Made by a program: the position numbers and the translations under genes. The notes below the pieces were generated by a model. That model ran no database searches, was not told the DNA's origin, and saw nothing but the letters and a program-made list of their open reading frames with translations. A stretch of DNA of 64,000 nt from JAFMJV01 sp963800275 (GTDB lineage: Bacteria > Chloroflexota > Limnocylindria > Limnocylindrales > CSP1-4): NCBI GenBank assembly GCA_963800275.1, contig CAWDAI010000014.1, positions 62,001-126,000 on the forward strand, given 5' to 3'. This document shows, in pieces, positions 9,526-17,266 of the stretch; within the stretch, counting starts at the first letter, position 1, and each line of letters starts with the position of its first letter.

Positions 9526-10750
9526 CCCCACCGGCGGCACGGCGCTGCCCAACCCCGGCGAGGAGATCCGGCCGCCCGCGACCGAAGTCGGCGTGCAGGG
9601 CTGGCTGCGTCACAACCTCTTCAGCACCAAGTTCAACGGCCTAGTCACGATCGTGCTCCTGCTCGTCGTGGCCTACGTGGTCTGGAGCTTCCTGCAGTGG
9701 GCCCTGTTCGGCGCGCGCTGGGGCGTCATCACCGACAACTTGCGCCTGTTCCTCGTGGGCCAGTACCCCAAGGCTGAGATCTGGCGGGTGTGGGCCACGC
9801 TGGTGGTGCTCTCGCTAGCGACCGGCCTGACCGCCGGCTCGTCGAGCAGCGGCGCGGTCCGCATGCTGGCCATGATGCTCATGGCCGGCCAGCTCATGCT
9901 GGCGGCGCTGGTGGTGGTCTCCGGCCTCGGCGTGGTCGGCGCGCTGGCGCTCATCGCCAGCGCCGGCGTGGTCCTTGCCGCCATGTACCTGGCCCGGCGC
10001 TTCCCGCTGCGGCGCGTGTGGATGTCGCTGGCCTGGCTCGTGGCCGCGATCCTGGGCGTGGCCCTGCTGGCCGGCCTTGGCGAAGCCACGCCGCTGCCCA
10101 CCGTCTCGACCAACATCTGGGGCGGGCTCCTGCTCACGATGATCCTCTCCATCGCCGGCATCCTGCTCTCGTTCCCGCTGGGCGTGCTGCTGGCTGTCGG
10201 CCGGCGCAGCCGCCTGCCGGTGGTCCGCGTCGCGAGCACCACCTACATCGAGCTCATCCGTGCCGTGCCCCTGATCACGGTGCTGTTCATGGCCCAGTTC
10301 CTCTTCCCCCTGGTGCTGCCCGACGGGCTGCGCGTCGAGAACGTCATCCGGGCCATCGGCGGCATCACCCTCTTCAGCGCGGCCTACGTGGCCGAGAACG
10401 TGCGCGGAGGCCTCCAGGCCATCCCCGCCGGCCAGCACGAGGCGGCCTTCGCCATCGGCCTGCGCACCTGGCAGACGACGGTCTACATCGTGCTGCCACA
10501 GGCGCTGCGCATCACCATCCCGTCCAACGTCGGCCTCTTCATCAGCCTGCTCAAGGACACCACGCTGGCCTACATCATCGGCCTCCTCGAGATCCTCGGC
10601 ATCGGCCGCGCGGTCCTGGCCAACCCCGAGTGGCTGGGCACGCAGTTCGAGGTCTACTTCTTCATCGCGGTCGTCTTCTTCGTCCTCAGCTACACCCTCA
10701 GCCAAGCCAGCTATCGTCTCGAGAAGGAGCTAGGGATCGGTGAACGATGA
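9515..10750 (+). CDS. aapM: General L-amino-acid ABC transporter permease 2
   Basis: The 411-aa partner permease of the AapM/BztC type has eight or so membrane segments. The core motif is TTYIELIRAVPLITVLFMAQ, and the EAA loop GQHEAAFAIGLRTWQTTVYI lies near residue 305-325. It overlaps aapQ upstream and aapP downstream by an ATGA junction (10747-10750). With AapQ it forms the membrane heterodimer. Confidence 0.92.
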   Translation: MSADPTGGTALPNPGEEIRPPATEVGVQGWLRHNLFSTKFNGLVTIVLLLVVAYVVWSFLQWALFGARWGVITDNLRLFLVGQYPKAEIWRVWATLVVLSLATGLTAGSSSSGAVRMLAMMLMAGQLMLAALVVVSGLGVVGALALIASAGVVLAAMYLARRFPLRRVWMSLAWLVAAILGVALLAGLGEATPLPTVSTNIWGGLLLTMILSIAGILLSFPLGVLLAVGRRSRLPVVRVASTTYIELIRAVPLITVLFMAQFLFPLVLPDGLRVENVIRAIGGITLFSAAYVAENVRGGLQAIPAGQHEAAFAIGLRTWQTTVYIVLPQALRITIPSNVGLFISLLKDTTLAYIIGLLEILGIGRAVLANPEWLGTQFEVYFFIAVVFFVLSYTLSQASYRLEKELGIGER

Positions 10751-11574
10751 GTGAGCCACTCGTGACCAACGAGCCCACCGTCAAGGGGGTCTCGACCAAG
10801 CCGCGCGACGTCGACCGGACACCCCCGGGCGAGGACGCGCCAGACATCATCGTCTGCCGCGACGTCCACAAGTGGTTCGGCGAGCTGCACGTGCTCACGG
10901 GCGTCACCATCTCGATCAAGTCGGGCGAGGTGCTCGTGATCGCCGGGCCCTCGGGCTCGGGCAAGTCGACCTTCATCCGCACCATCAACCGCCTCGAAGA
11001 GCACCAGCGCGGCGACATCCTCGTGGACGGCATCGAGCTCACCAACGACATCCGCAACATCGCCGCCGTGCGCTCGGAGATCGGCATGGTCTTCCAGCAG
11101 TTCAACCTCTTCCCGCATCTGACGGTGCTGCAGAACATCACGCTCGGCCCGATCCGTGTGCGCAAGACCCGGCGTGAGGAGGCCGAGGAACGGGCCATGC
11201 AGCTGCTCAACCGGGTAGGTATCCCCGAGCAGGCCCTGAAGTACCCGGCCCAGCTGTCCGGTGGTCAGCAGCAGCGCGTGGCCATCGCGCGCGCCCTGGC
11301 CATGGATCCCAAGATCATGCTCTTCGACGAGCCCACCTCGGCGCTCGACCCGGAGATGATCAGCGAGGTCCTCGATGTCATGCGCGAGCTGGCCGAATCA
11401 GGCATGACCATGCTGGTGGTGACACACGAGATGGGCTTCGCCAAGGCCGCGGCCGACCGCATGGTCTTCTTCGACGCGGGCAACATCGTGGAGCAGGGAC
11501 CGCCGGAGCAGATCTTCGAGAACCCCCAGCACGACCGTACCAAGCTCTTCCTGAGCCAGATCCTGACCCACTGA
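10747..11574 (+). CDS. aapP: General L-amino-acid ABC transporter ATP-binding protein
   Basis: This 275-aa cytosolic ATPase of the polar amino-acid (HisP/GlnQ/AapP) class has Walker A GPSGSGKST (about residue 72), the Q-loop region MVFQQFNLFPHLTVLQN, signature LSGGQQQRV, Walker B IMLFDEPTSALDPE and H-loop VVTHEMGFA. About 30 extra residues precede the usual start. It is the last gene of the aap operon. A short GC hairpin at 11582-11600 may terminate the transcript. Confidence 0.93.
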   Translation: MSEPLVTNEPTVKGVSTKPRDVDRTPPGEDAPDIIVCRDVHKWFGELHVLTGVTISIKSGEVLVIAGPSGSGKSTFIRTINRLEEHQRGDILVDGIELTNDIRNIAAVRSEIGMVFQQFNLFPHLTVLQNITLGPIRVRKTRREEAEERAMQLLNRVGIPEQALKYPAQLSGGQQQRVAIARALAMDPKIMLFDEPTSALDPEMISEVLDVMRELAESGMTMLVVTHEMGFAKAAADRMVFFDAGNIVEQGPPEQIFENPQHDRTKLFLSQILTH

Positions 11575-11614
11575 GGCCGACCCGGGGCCACCGACCCCGG
11601 TCCGAGTCGCGACA

Positions 11615-12943
11615 ATGGGGCCGATGGGCTCGACGGATGGACAGGTCGCTCCAGCGGCTCGTGATGTCGGGCTCTGGGGTGCCGTGGCCATCGGGATCGG
11701 GGGCATGGTCGGCGGCGGCATCTTTGCCGTGCTCGGCGTGGCGGCCATGGACGCCCGCGGCGGAACGGCCCTGGCGCTGTTCGTGGCCGGCTGCATCGCC
11801 CTCCTCACCGCGGCCTCGTACGCCAGCCTCTCGGTGCGCTACCAGAGCCGAGGCGGCAGCATCGTCTTCATCGATCGGGCCTTCCACGTGGGCGTCCTCA
11901 CCGGCGCGCTCAACAACCTGCTCTGGTTCGGCTACCTGGTCACGCTGGCGCTCTATGCCACCGCCTTCGCCAACTACGCGGCTACCTTCCTCGATGCGGG
12001 CCCCGCGCCCTTCTGGTTGCACCACCTCCTCGTGAGCCTGGCCATCCTCCTGCCCACCGGCCTGAACCTGCTCGCTGCCGGCATCGTGGCCCGCACCGAG
12101 ACGGCCATCGTGGGCCTCAAGCTGGCCATGCTGCTGGTCGTGGTCCTGGCCGGCTTGACGACCATCGACCCGGACCGGCTGGCACCTGCGACGTGGCCGG
12201 CGCTGCCGGCGATCGTGGCCGCGGGCATGCTCGTGTTCGTGGCTTACGAGGGCTTCGAGCTCATCGCCAACGCCGCCGAGGATGTGCGCCGCCCGGCTCG
12301 CAACCTGCCGGCGGCCCTGTTCATCAGCGTCGGCGCCGTCATCGCCATCTACGTGGCGGTCGCCATCGTGACCGTGGGCTCGCTCGATCCGCGCGAGATC
12401 GCCGCCGCGGCGGACTTCGCCCTGGCCCAGGCCGCGGTGCCCAGCCTGGGGCAGGCCGGCTTCGTGCTCGTGGCCGCGGCCGCCGTGCTGGCCACGTTCT
12501 CGGCCATCAACGCCACGCTCTACGGCGCCGCCAGGCTCAGCTACGCCATCGCCGCCGAAGGCGAGCTGCCGCCGGCGCTCGAGCAGAAGCTGTGGCATGA
12601 GCCGGTGGGCCTGCTGCTGACCGCGGGCGCGGCCCTGGCCCTGGCCAACCTGCTCGACCTCACGGCCATCGCGGCCGTGGCCAGCGCGGTCTTCCTGGCC
12701 GTCTTCGCCGCGGTCAACGTCGCGGCTGCCCGGGTGGACCGGGGGCTTCGGCGGGCCGTCGCCTCGGTCGGAGCGGTCAGCTGCCTGGGGGCCCTGGTGG
12801 TGCTGGTGGTGGACACCGCCTCACGGACGCCGGTCTCGCTGGTGATCCTCGTCGTGGCCGGTGTCGTGGCCATCATGGGCGAGCTGGTCTGGCTGCGCCG
12901 CCGCCGCCGACTGCGGCTGGCCGATGCGGGCGCCGCTGGCTGA
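11615..12943 (+). CDS. APC superfamily amino-acid/polyamine permease
   Basis: This 442-aa inner-membrane secondary transporter has about 12 hydrophobic segments. Helix 1 carries the broken-helix Gly motif AIGIGGMVGGGIFAVLG (residues about 24-40) typical of APC carriers, and helix 6 contains VFVAYEGFELIANAAED with the conserved Glu-Asp region. The C-terminal tail is very Arg-rich. Substrate is not evident, but the location directly after the aap amino-acid importer fits amino-acid exchange. An internal ATG at 11624 is an alternative start. Confidence 0.85.
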   Translation: MGPMGSTDGQVAPAARDVGLWGAVAIGIGGMVGGGIFAVLGVAAMDARGGTALALFVAGCIALLTAASYASLSVRYQSRGGSIVFIDRAFHVGVLTGALNNLLWFGYLVTLALYATAFANYAATFLDAGPAPFWLHHLLVSLAILLPTGLNLLAAGIVARTETAIVGLKLAMLLVVVLAGLTTIDPDRLAPATWPALPAIVAAGMLVFVAYEGFELIANAAEDVRRPARNLPAALFISVGAVIAIYVAVAIVTVGSLDPREIAAAADFALAQAAVPSLGQAGFVLVAAAAVLATFSAINATLYGAARLSYAIAAEGELPPALEQKLWHEPVGLLLTAGAALALANLLDLTAIAAVASAVFLAVFAAVNVAAARVDRGLRRAVASVGAVSCLGALVVLVVDTASRTPVSLVILVVAGVVAIMGELVWLRRRRRLRLADAGAAG

Positions 12944-12979
12944 GGCGTCGGGCCCCCGGGCCCCCGGGCCCGAGAACGA

Positions 12980-13720
12980 TCAGTCGAAGACCGGCAGCAG
13001 CTCCTGCACCAGGCGTGCGGACGACGCCGCGGCGTCGTGGACGAAGGCGGCGAAGTCAGTCAGCGACTCCTCGCCCGCACGATCGGACAGTGCCCGCACC
13101 ACCAGCCAGGGCAGCCCGAAGCGCTCGGCCACGTCGCACAGGGCCGAGCCCTCCATCTCGATGGCCAGGGCGGCCCACTCCCCGGAGAGGGCCTCGCGCA
13201 CGCGCGGCGAGGCCAGGAACGCGTCGCCGGTGAGGATCGTGCCCAGCGTCGCCTCGAGCTCGCGCTCGGCGAGGCGCTCTGCGAGGCGGACGGCCAGCGT
13301 TCCGGGCAGGCGATAGCCGGGATCGGGCTTCACCTCCGGGATGGGCAGGGTCCCGGGTCGATAGACGATGCGACCCTCGTCGGTGAGCCGGCCGTAGTCG
13401 ATATCGATGACGCGGTCAGCGACCACGATGTCGCCGATGCCGAGCGTGTCGCCGAGGCCGCCGGCCACGCCGCTGAGCACCAGCGCCCGGCAGCCGAAGC
13501 GCTCGGCCAGGAGCGTCGCGGCGGTGGCGGCCTTGACCTTGCCCACACCGGACGCGGCCACGATCACCTCGTGCCCGGCGAGAATCCCGCGCCGCGCCTC
13601 GAGCCCGGGGCCGGGGAGGGGAGGCGGCTCGCCCATCGTCCGCACCAGCAGCTCCTGCTCCGCCGGCAGCGCGCACAGGATGCCCACCGGGCCAGCGGCG
13701 CTCACGCCCTCCCGAGCCAT
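12980..13720 (-). CDS. mtnN: 5'-methylthioadenosine/S-adenosylhomocysteine nucleosidase family
   Basis: The enzyme cleaves the glycosidic bond of MTA/SAH, recycling by-products of SAM use. The 246-aa product has the phosphorylase-fold motifs VGILCALPAEQELL at the N-terminus, SGVAGGLGDTLGIGDIVVAD (about 85-105) and the diagnostic AIEMEGSALCDVAERFGLP, with the purine/ribose-binding Met-Glu, then VVRALSDRAGEE with the catalytic Asp. Its ATG overlaps the stop of the exporter gene upstream, so it closes the marR/exporter operon, an unusual partner for a drug exporter. It might instead be a related nucleoside phosphorylase. Confidence 0.85.
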   Translation of the reverse strand: MAREGVSAAGPVGILCALPAEQELLVRTMGEPPPLPGPGLEARRGILAGHEVIVAASGVGKVKAATAATLLAERFGCRALVLSGVAGGLGDTLGIGDIVVADRVIDIDYGRLTDEGRIVYRPGTLPIPEVKPDPGYRLPGTLAVRLAERLAERELEATLGTILTGDAFLASPRVREALSGEWAALAIEMEGSALCDVAERFGLPWLVVRALSDRAGEESLTDFAAFVHDAAASSARLVQELLPVFD

Positions 13721-15717
13721 CAGGCGGCCGGCTCCAGGGCCTCTTCGAACTGGCTGGTGTAGAGGTCGTAGTAGAAGCCCCGCGCCTCGATCAGCTCGTC
13801 GTGGGTGCCGCGCTCCACGATGCGGCCCTGGTCCATGACCAGGATGAGGTGGGCATTGCGGATGGTCGAGAGGCGGTGGGCGATGACGAAGGCGGTCCGC
13901 CCGTGCATGAGCCGGTCCATGGCCTTCTGGATGAGCACCTCCGTGCGCGTGTCCACCGAGGAGGTGGCCTCGTCGAGGATGAGGATGCGCGGGTCGGCCA
14001 GGAAGGCGCGGGCGATGGTCAGCAGCTGCTTCTCACCGGCCGAGACGTTGGTGGCCTCGTCGTCGACGATCGTGTCGTAGCCACCCGGCAGCGTGCGCAC
14101 GAAGTGGTCCACGTGCGCAGCTTCGGCCGCCGCCTCCAGGGCCTCCTCGGTGACCGTGCCATCGTCCGCCCCGTAGGCGATGTTCTCGCGGATGGTGCCG
14201 CCGAAGAGCCAGGTGTCCTGCAGCACCATGCCGAAGGTGCGGCGCAGCTCGTCACGGGTCAGCTCGCGCGTGTCCACGCCGTCCACGGTGATGCGCCCGG
14301 CGTCGACGTCGTAGAAGCGCATGAGCAGGTTCACCAGCGTGGTCTTGCCCGCGCCGGTCGGGCCCACGATGGCGATGGTCTGGCCGGCCTCCACCGCCAG
14401 GTCCAGGTCGTCGATGAGCGGCGTGTCCGGCAGGTAGCGGAAGGAGACCCCCTCGAAGGCCACGCGACCGCTGACCGGACGCGGCAGGTGCGCCGGCTCG
14501 ACCGGGTCGGCCAGCTCGTCGGGCTCGTCGAGCAGCTCGAACACGCGCTCGGCGGAAGCGACCGCGCTCTGCAGGATGTTGACGATGCTGGCCGCCTGGA
14601 TGATGGGCATGGTGAACTGGCGGGAGTACTGGATGAAGGCCTGGACGTCGCCCAGCGAGAGGGTGCCCGTGGCCACCTGCACGCCGCCGATGACCGCGAT
14701 GGCCACGAAGTTGAGGTTGGAGATGAAGGTCATCGCCGGCTGGATGATGCCGCTGATGAACTGGGCCTTGAAGCTGGCCTCGTAGAGGGCCTCGTTGCGG
14801 ACGTCGAACTCCTCGATGGCCTGTTCCTGGCGCCCGAAGACCTTGACGATGGCGTGGCCCGAATGCATCTCCTCGACGTGCCCGTTGAGGTCGCCGGTGC
14901 GCTCCCACTGGCGTGCGAACTGCTTCTGCGAGCGGCTGGCGATGAAGGCCGTGACGATGATCGAGAGCGGCACCGCCAGCAGCGAGACGAAGGCCAGGAT
15001 CGGGCTGATGGTCAGCATCATGATCAACACGCCCACCACCGTGAGCATCGAGGTCAGCAGCTGGGTCAGGCTCTGCTGCAGCGTCTGGCTGATGTTGTCG
15101 ATGTCGTTGGTCACGCGCGAGAGGATGTCGCCGCGCGACTCCCGGTCGAAGTAGCTGAGGGGCAGGCGACCGAGCTTCACGTCCACGCGCCGGCGCAGGC
15201 GATAGACCGTGCGCTGGGTGACGCCGGCCATGAGATAGGCCTGGCCCCAGCTGAAGACGGAGCCCACCATGTAGACGCCAGCGGTGAGCAGCAGGATCTG
15301 GGCCAGCTGGCCGAAGTCGATGCCCTTGCCGGGCACCACGTTCATGCCCGCGAGCATGTTCGCCTGGTCCGTCTGGCCGGCCGCGCGCAGCCCCGCTTCG
15401 ACCTGGTCGAGGGGCACGCCGGTGAGGCCGGCGTTGCCCAGCTGCGTACCCACCGCGCCGTCGAAGATGACGTTGGTGGCGGCGCCCAGGAGACGCGGGC
15501 CGATGACCACGAGGGTCACGCTGACGACGGCCAGCACCACCACCAGGGCGATGATCCGGCGCTCCGGTCGCAGCTCGCGCAGCAGCCGCTTGAACGAGCC
15601 GCGGAAGTCCTTGGAGCGCTCGACGGGCAGCTGGCCCAGGGCAGCGCCGTGCGTGCCCGGACCCATGGGCCGGGGACGGCGTCCGCCTGTCTGCCCGCCG
15701 CCGTGGGGGCCGCTCAC
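13720..15717 (-). CDS. ABC exporter half-transporter 1 (consensus nucleotide site)
   Basis: This 665-aa protein combines an exporter membrane domain (six helices, about residues 50-390) with an ATPase domain. Walker A is GPTGAGKTT, the signature is the non-standard VSAGEKQ, Walker B is ILILDEATSSVD with the catalytic Glu, and the H-loop His is in IAHRLSTI. It pairs with the gene at 17267-18994 as a heterodimer of the BmrCD/TM287-288 kind: this subunit supplies the complete Walker B/H-loop set and the partner supplies a normal signature. The present GTG start (15717) and its AGAGGG ribosome-binding site come from the inserted IS110 element; before insertion the start was probably ATG overlapping the partner's stop. 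Confidence 0.92.
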   Translation of the reverse strand: MSGPHGGGQTGGRRPRPMGPGTHGAALGQLPVERSKDFRGSFKRLLRELRPERRIIALVVVLAVVSVTLVVIGPRLLGAATNVIFDGAVGTQLGNAGLTGVPLDQVEAGLRAAGQTDQANMLAGMNVVPGKGIDFGQLAQILLLTAGVYMVGSVFSWGQAYLMAGVTQRTVYRLRRRVDVKLGRLPLSYFDRESRGDILSRVTNDIDNISQTLQQSLTQLLTSMLTVVGVLIMMLTISPILAFVSLLAVPLSIIVTAFIASRSQKQFARQWERTGDLNGHVEEMHSGHAIVKVFGRQEQAIEEFDVRNEALYEASFKAQFISGIIQPAMTFISNLNFVAIAVIGGVQVATGTLSLGDVQAFIQYSRQFTMPIIQAASIVNILQSAVASAERVFELLDEPDELADPVEPAHLPRPVSGRVAFEGVSFRYLPDTPLIDDLDLAVEAGQTIAIVGPTGAGKTTLVNLLMRFYDVDAGRITVDGVDTRELTRDELRRTFGMVLQDTWLFGGTIRENIAYGADDGTVTEEALEAAAEAAHVDHFVRTLPGGYDTIVDDEATNVSAGEKQLLTIARAFLADPRILILDEATSSVDTRTEVLIQKAMDRLMHGRTAFVIAHRLSTIRNAHLILVMDQGRIVERGTHDELIEARGFYYDLYTSQFEEALEPAA

Positions 15718-15734
15718 TGGTGCACCCTCTTTCT

Positions 15735-15940
15735 GTCGGTAGTCGCAGATCGACTGCCGATGCACCCGAGGTGCCGTCGGGTCACTGCCCCGCTCGCTCG
15801 AACCTTCGAGGTCCAGCATGAGTTCCGCAGGACCCGGCGGTCACCCGGGACGCCGTGACCGTCGACAGGGCTGTGCGCCATGGCCATCACCGGCCGGGAG
15901 CGCCGATCAGTGAGCTGACAGGCAGATGCGTCCCGGTACC
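15735..15940 (+). ncRNA. Candidate IS110 bridge RNA
   Basis: The 5' leader of the element folds into three parts. A 5' hairpin pairs TCGGTAGTCG (15736-15745) with CGACTGCCGA (15751-15760). A target-loop-like domain is closed by 15774-15783 with 15831-15840 (ten pairs, one G-U) and capped by CTCGAA/TTCGAG (15797-15810). A donor-loop-like domain is closed by 15845-15853 with 15928-15936 (nine pairs), with an apical stem 15875-15878/15900-15903. Guide-like segments occur in the known order. CCGCTC (15790-15795) equals the left target plus core. GCATGAG (15816-15822) is complementary to right target CTCATGC. ACAGGGCT (15865-15872) equals the element's right end at 17257-17264. CAGTGAG (15908-15914) is complementary to the element's left end CTCACTG. 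RNA limits are approximate. Confidence 0.78.
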
Positions 15941-15986
15941 GAGATGCGGGTTCCTCCCCACTGGGATCAGCAGCGAGGAGGCTGAC

Positions 15987-17255
15987 ATGCAGTCTGCCAG
16001 TATCACCCCGGGTCGTGGCTCGTCCGACCAGCCCGTCAGCGTCGCCGTCAGCGGTGGCGTGGACTGGGCCAGCGCCGATCATGCCGTGGCCGTCGTCGAC
16101 GACGATGGCCGCCAGCTCGCCCGCGAGCGCGTCGAGCACACCGCCGCGGGCCTGCGGGCGATGGTGCGGTTCCTGGCCCGGCAGGGCGTGGCCGAGGTCG
16201 CCATCGAGCGTGGCGACGGCCCGGTGGTCGAGGCCCTGCTGGAGGCCGGGCTGACCGTCGTCGTCATCAGCCCCAACCAGCTCAAGGGCCTCCGTTCGCG
16301 CTACGGCTCGGCCGGCAACAAGGACGACCGCTTCGACGCCTACGTGCTCGCGGACACCCTGCGCACCGACCGGGCCCGGCTCCGACCGCTGACCCAGGAC
16401 ACCGAGGCCACCAGGACCCTGCGCGCCACCGTGCGGGCCCGTCGCGACCTGGTCATGCACCGCGTCGCGGTGTGCAACCAGCTGCGCGCCCACCTGCAGG
16501 GCACCTTCCCCGGCGCGGTCGGCCTGTTCCGGGAGCTGGACTCGCCGATCAGCCTGGCCTTCCTGGCCCGCTTCGATTCCCAGGAACGCGCCGACTGGCT
16601 CTCCACCAAGCGGCTGGCGGCCTGGCTGGCGGGCGTCGGCTACTGCGGCCGCAAGGACCCCGCCGACCTCCATGCCCGACTGCAGGCCGCACCCCGGGGC
16701 CCGGTCGGACCCGACGGTGCCGCCCGGGCCCACGTCACTCGCGCCCTGCTCGCCGTGCTCGGCGGACTGGTCGAGCAGATCGGCATCCTCGAGGCGCAGA
16801 TCGCCGAGTAGCTCGCCCTCCACGCCGACGCCCATATCTTCCAGTCCCTGCCCCGGAGCGGCACCGTCCGCGCCGCCCGGCTGCTCGCCGAGATCGGCGA
16901 CGTCCGCGCCCGGTTCCCCGATGCCGCCTCCCTGGCCTGTCTGGCCGGCGTCGCCCCCTCGACGAGGCAGTCCGGCAAGCATCGAGCCGTCACGTTCCGC
17001 TGGGCGGTCGACAAGGAGCTCCGCGACGCGATCTGCGACTTCGCCGGCGACTCCAGACGCGCCAACCCCTGGGCCGCGAGGGTCTACGACGACGCCATCG
17101 CGAGGGGCAAGGACCACCCCCACGCGACCCGCATCCTGGCTCGCGCCTGGCTCGGCGTGATCTGGCGCTGCTGGCAGGATGACACCGCCTACGAACCCGC
17201 CCGACATCGCGCCCTCCAGGCCACGCTGCCGACTGCCGAAGCAGCCCAGGGTTGA
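15987..17255 (+). pseudogene. IS110-family recombinase interrupted by an in-frame TAG
   Basis: The frame runs 423 codons from ATG 15987, preceded by GAGGAGG, to TGA at 17253-17255, with a TAG at codon 275 (16809-16811). The N-terminal RuvC-like DEDD domain is intact: Asp26 in GGVDWASADHAV, Glu74 in AIERGDG, and Asp114/Asp117 in NKDDRFDAYVLADTLR. After the TAG the frame continues as a good IS110 C-terminal domain, including IFQSLPRSGTVRAARLLAEI and APSTRQSGKH, whose Ser329 is the likely nucleophile. The context (IAE, then TAG, then LALH) suggests CAG (Gln) mutated to TAG. As written, the protein lacks its catalytic serine and should be inactive unless the codon is read through. Confidence 0.88.
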
Positions 17256-17266
17256 CACAGGGCTAC

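Larger units (their letters stand above)
15713..17265 (+). mobile_element. IS110-family insertion sequence, about 1,553 bp
   Basis: The element encodes a DEDD recombinase with a long 5' non-coding region and a very short 3' end. There are no terminal inverted repeats and no long target duplication. CTCA occurs at both ends (15713-15716 and 17266-17269); removing one copy plus the element rebuilds CCGCTCATGCGACC. On the minus strand this restores an ATGA overlap between the two exporter genes. The CT core is the same dinucleotide as reported for IS621. Ends are inferred from this reconstruction and from guide matches inside the element. Confidence 0.88.

Noticed and set aside
13801..15858. 685-codon plus-strand open frame opposite the ABC exporter
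   Set aside because: Antisense to a complete exporter gene; the product is His/Asp/Val-rich shadow sequence.
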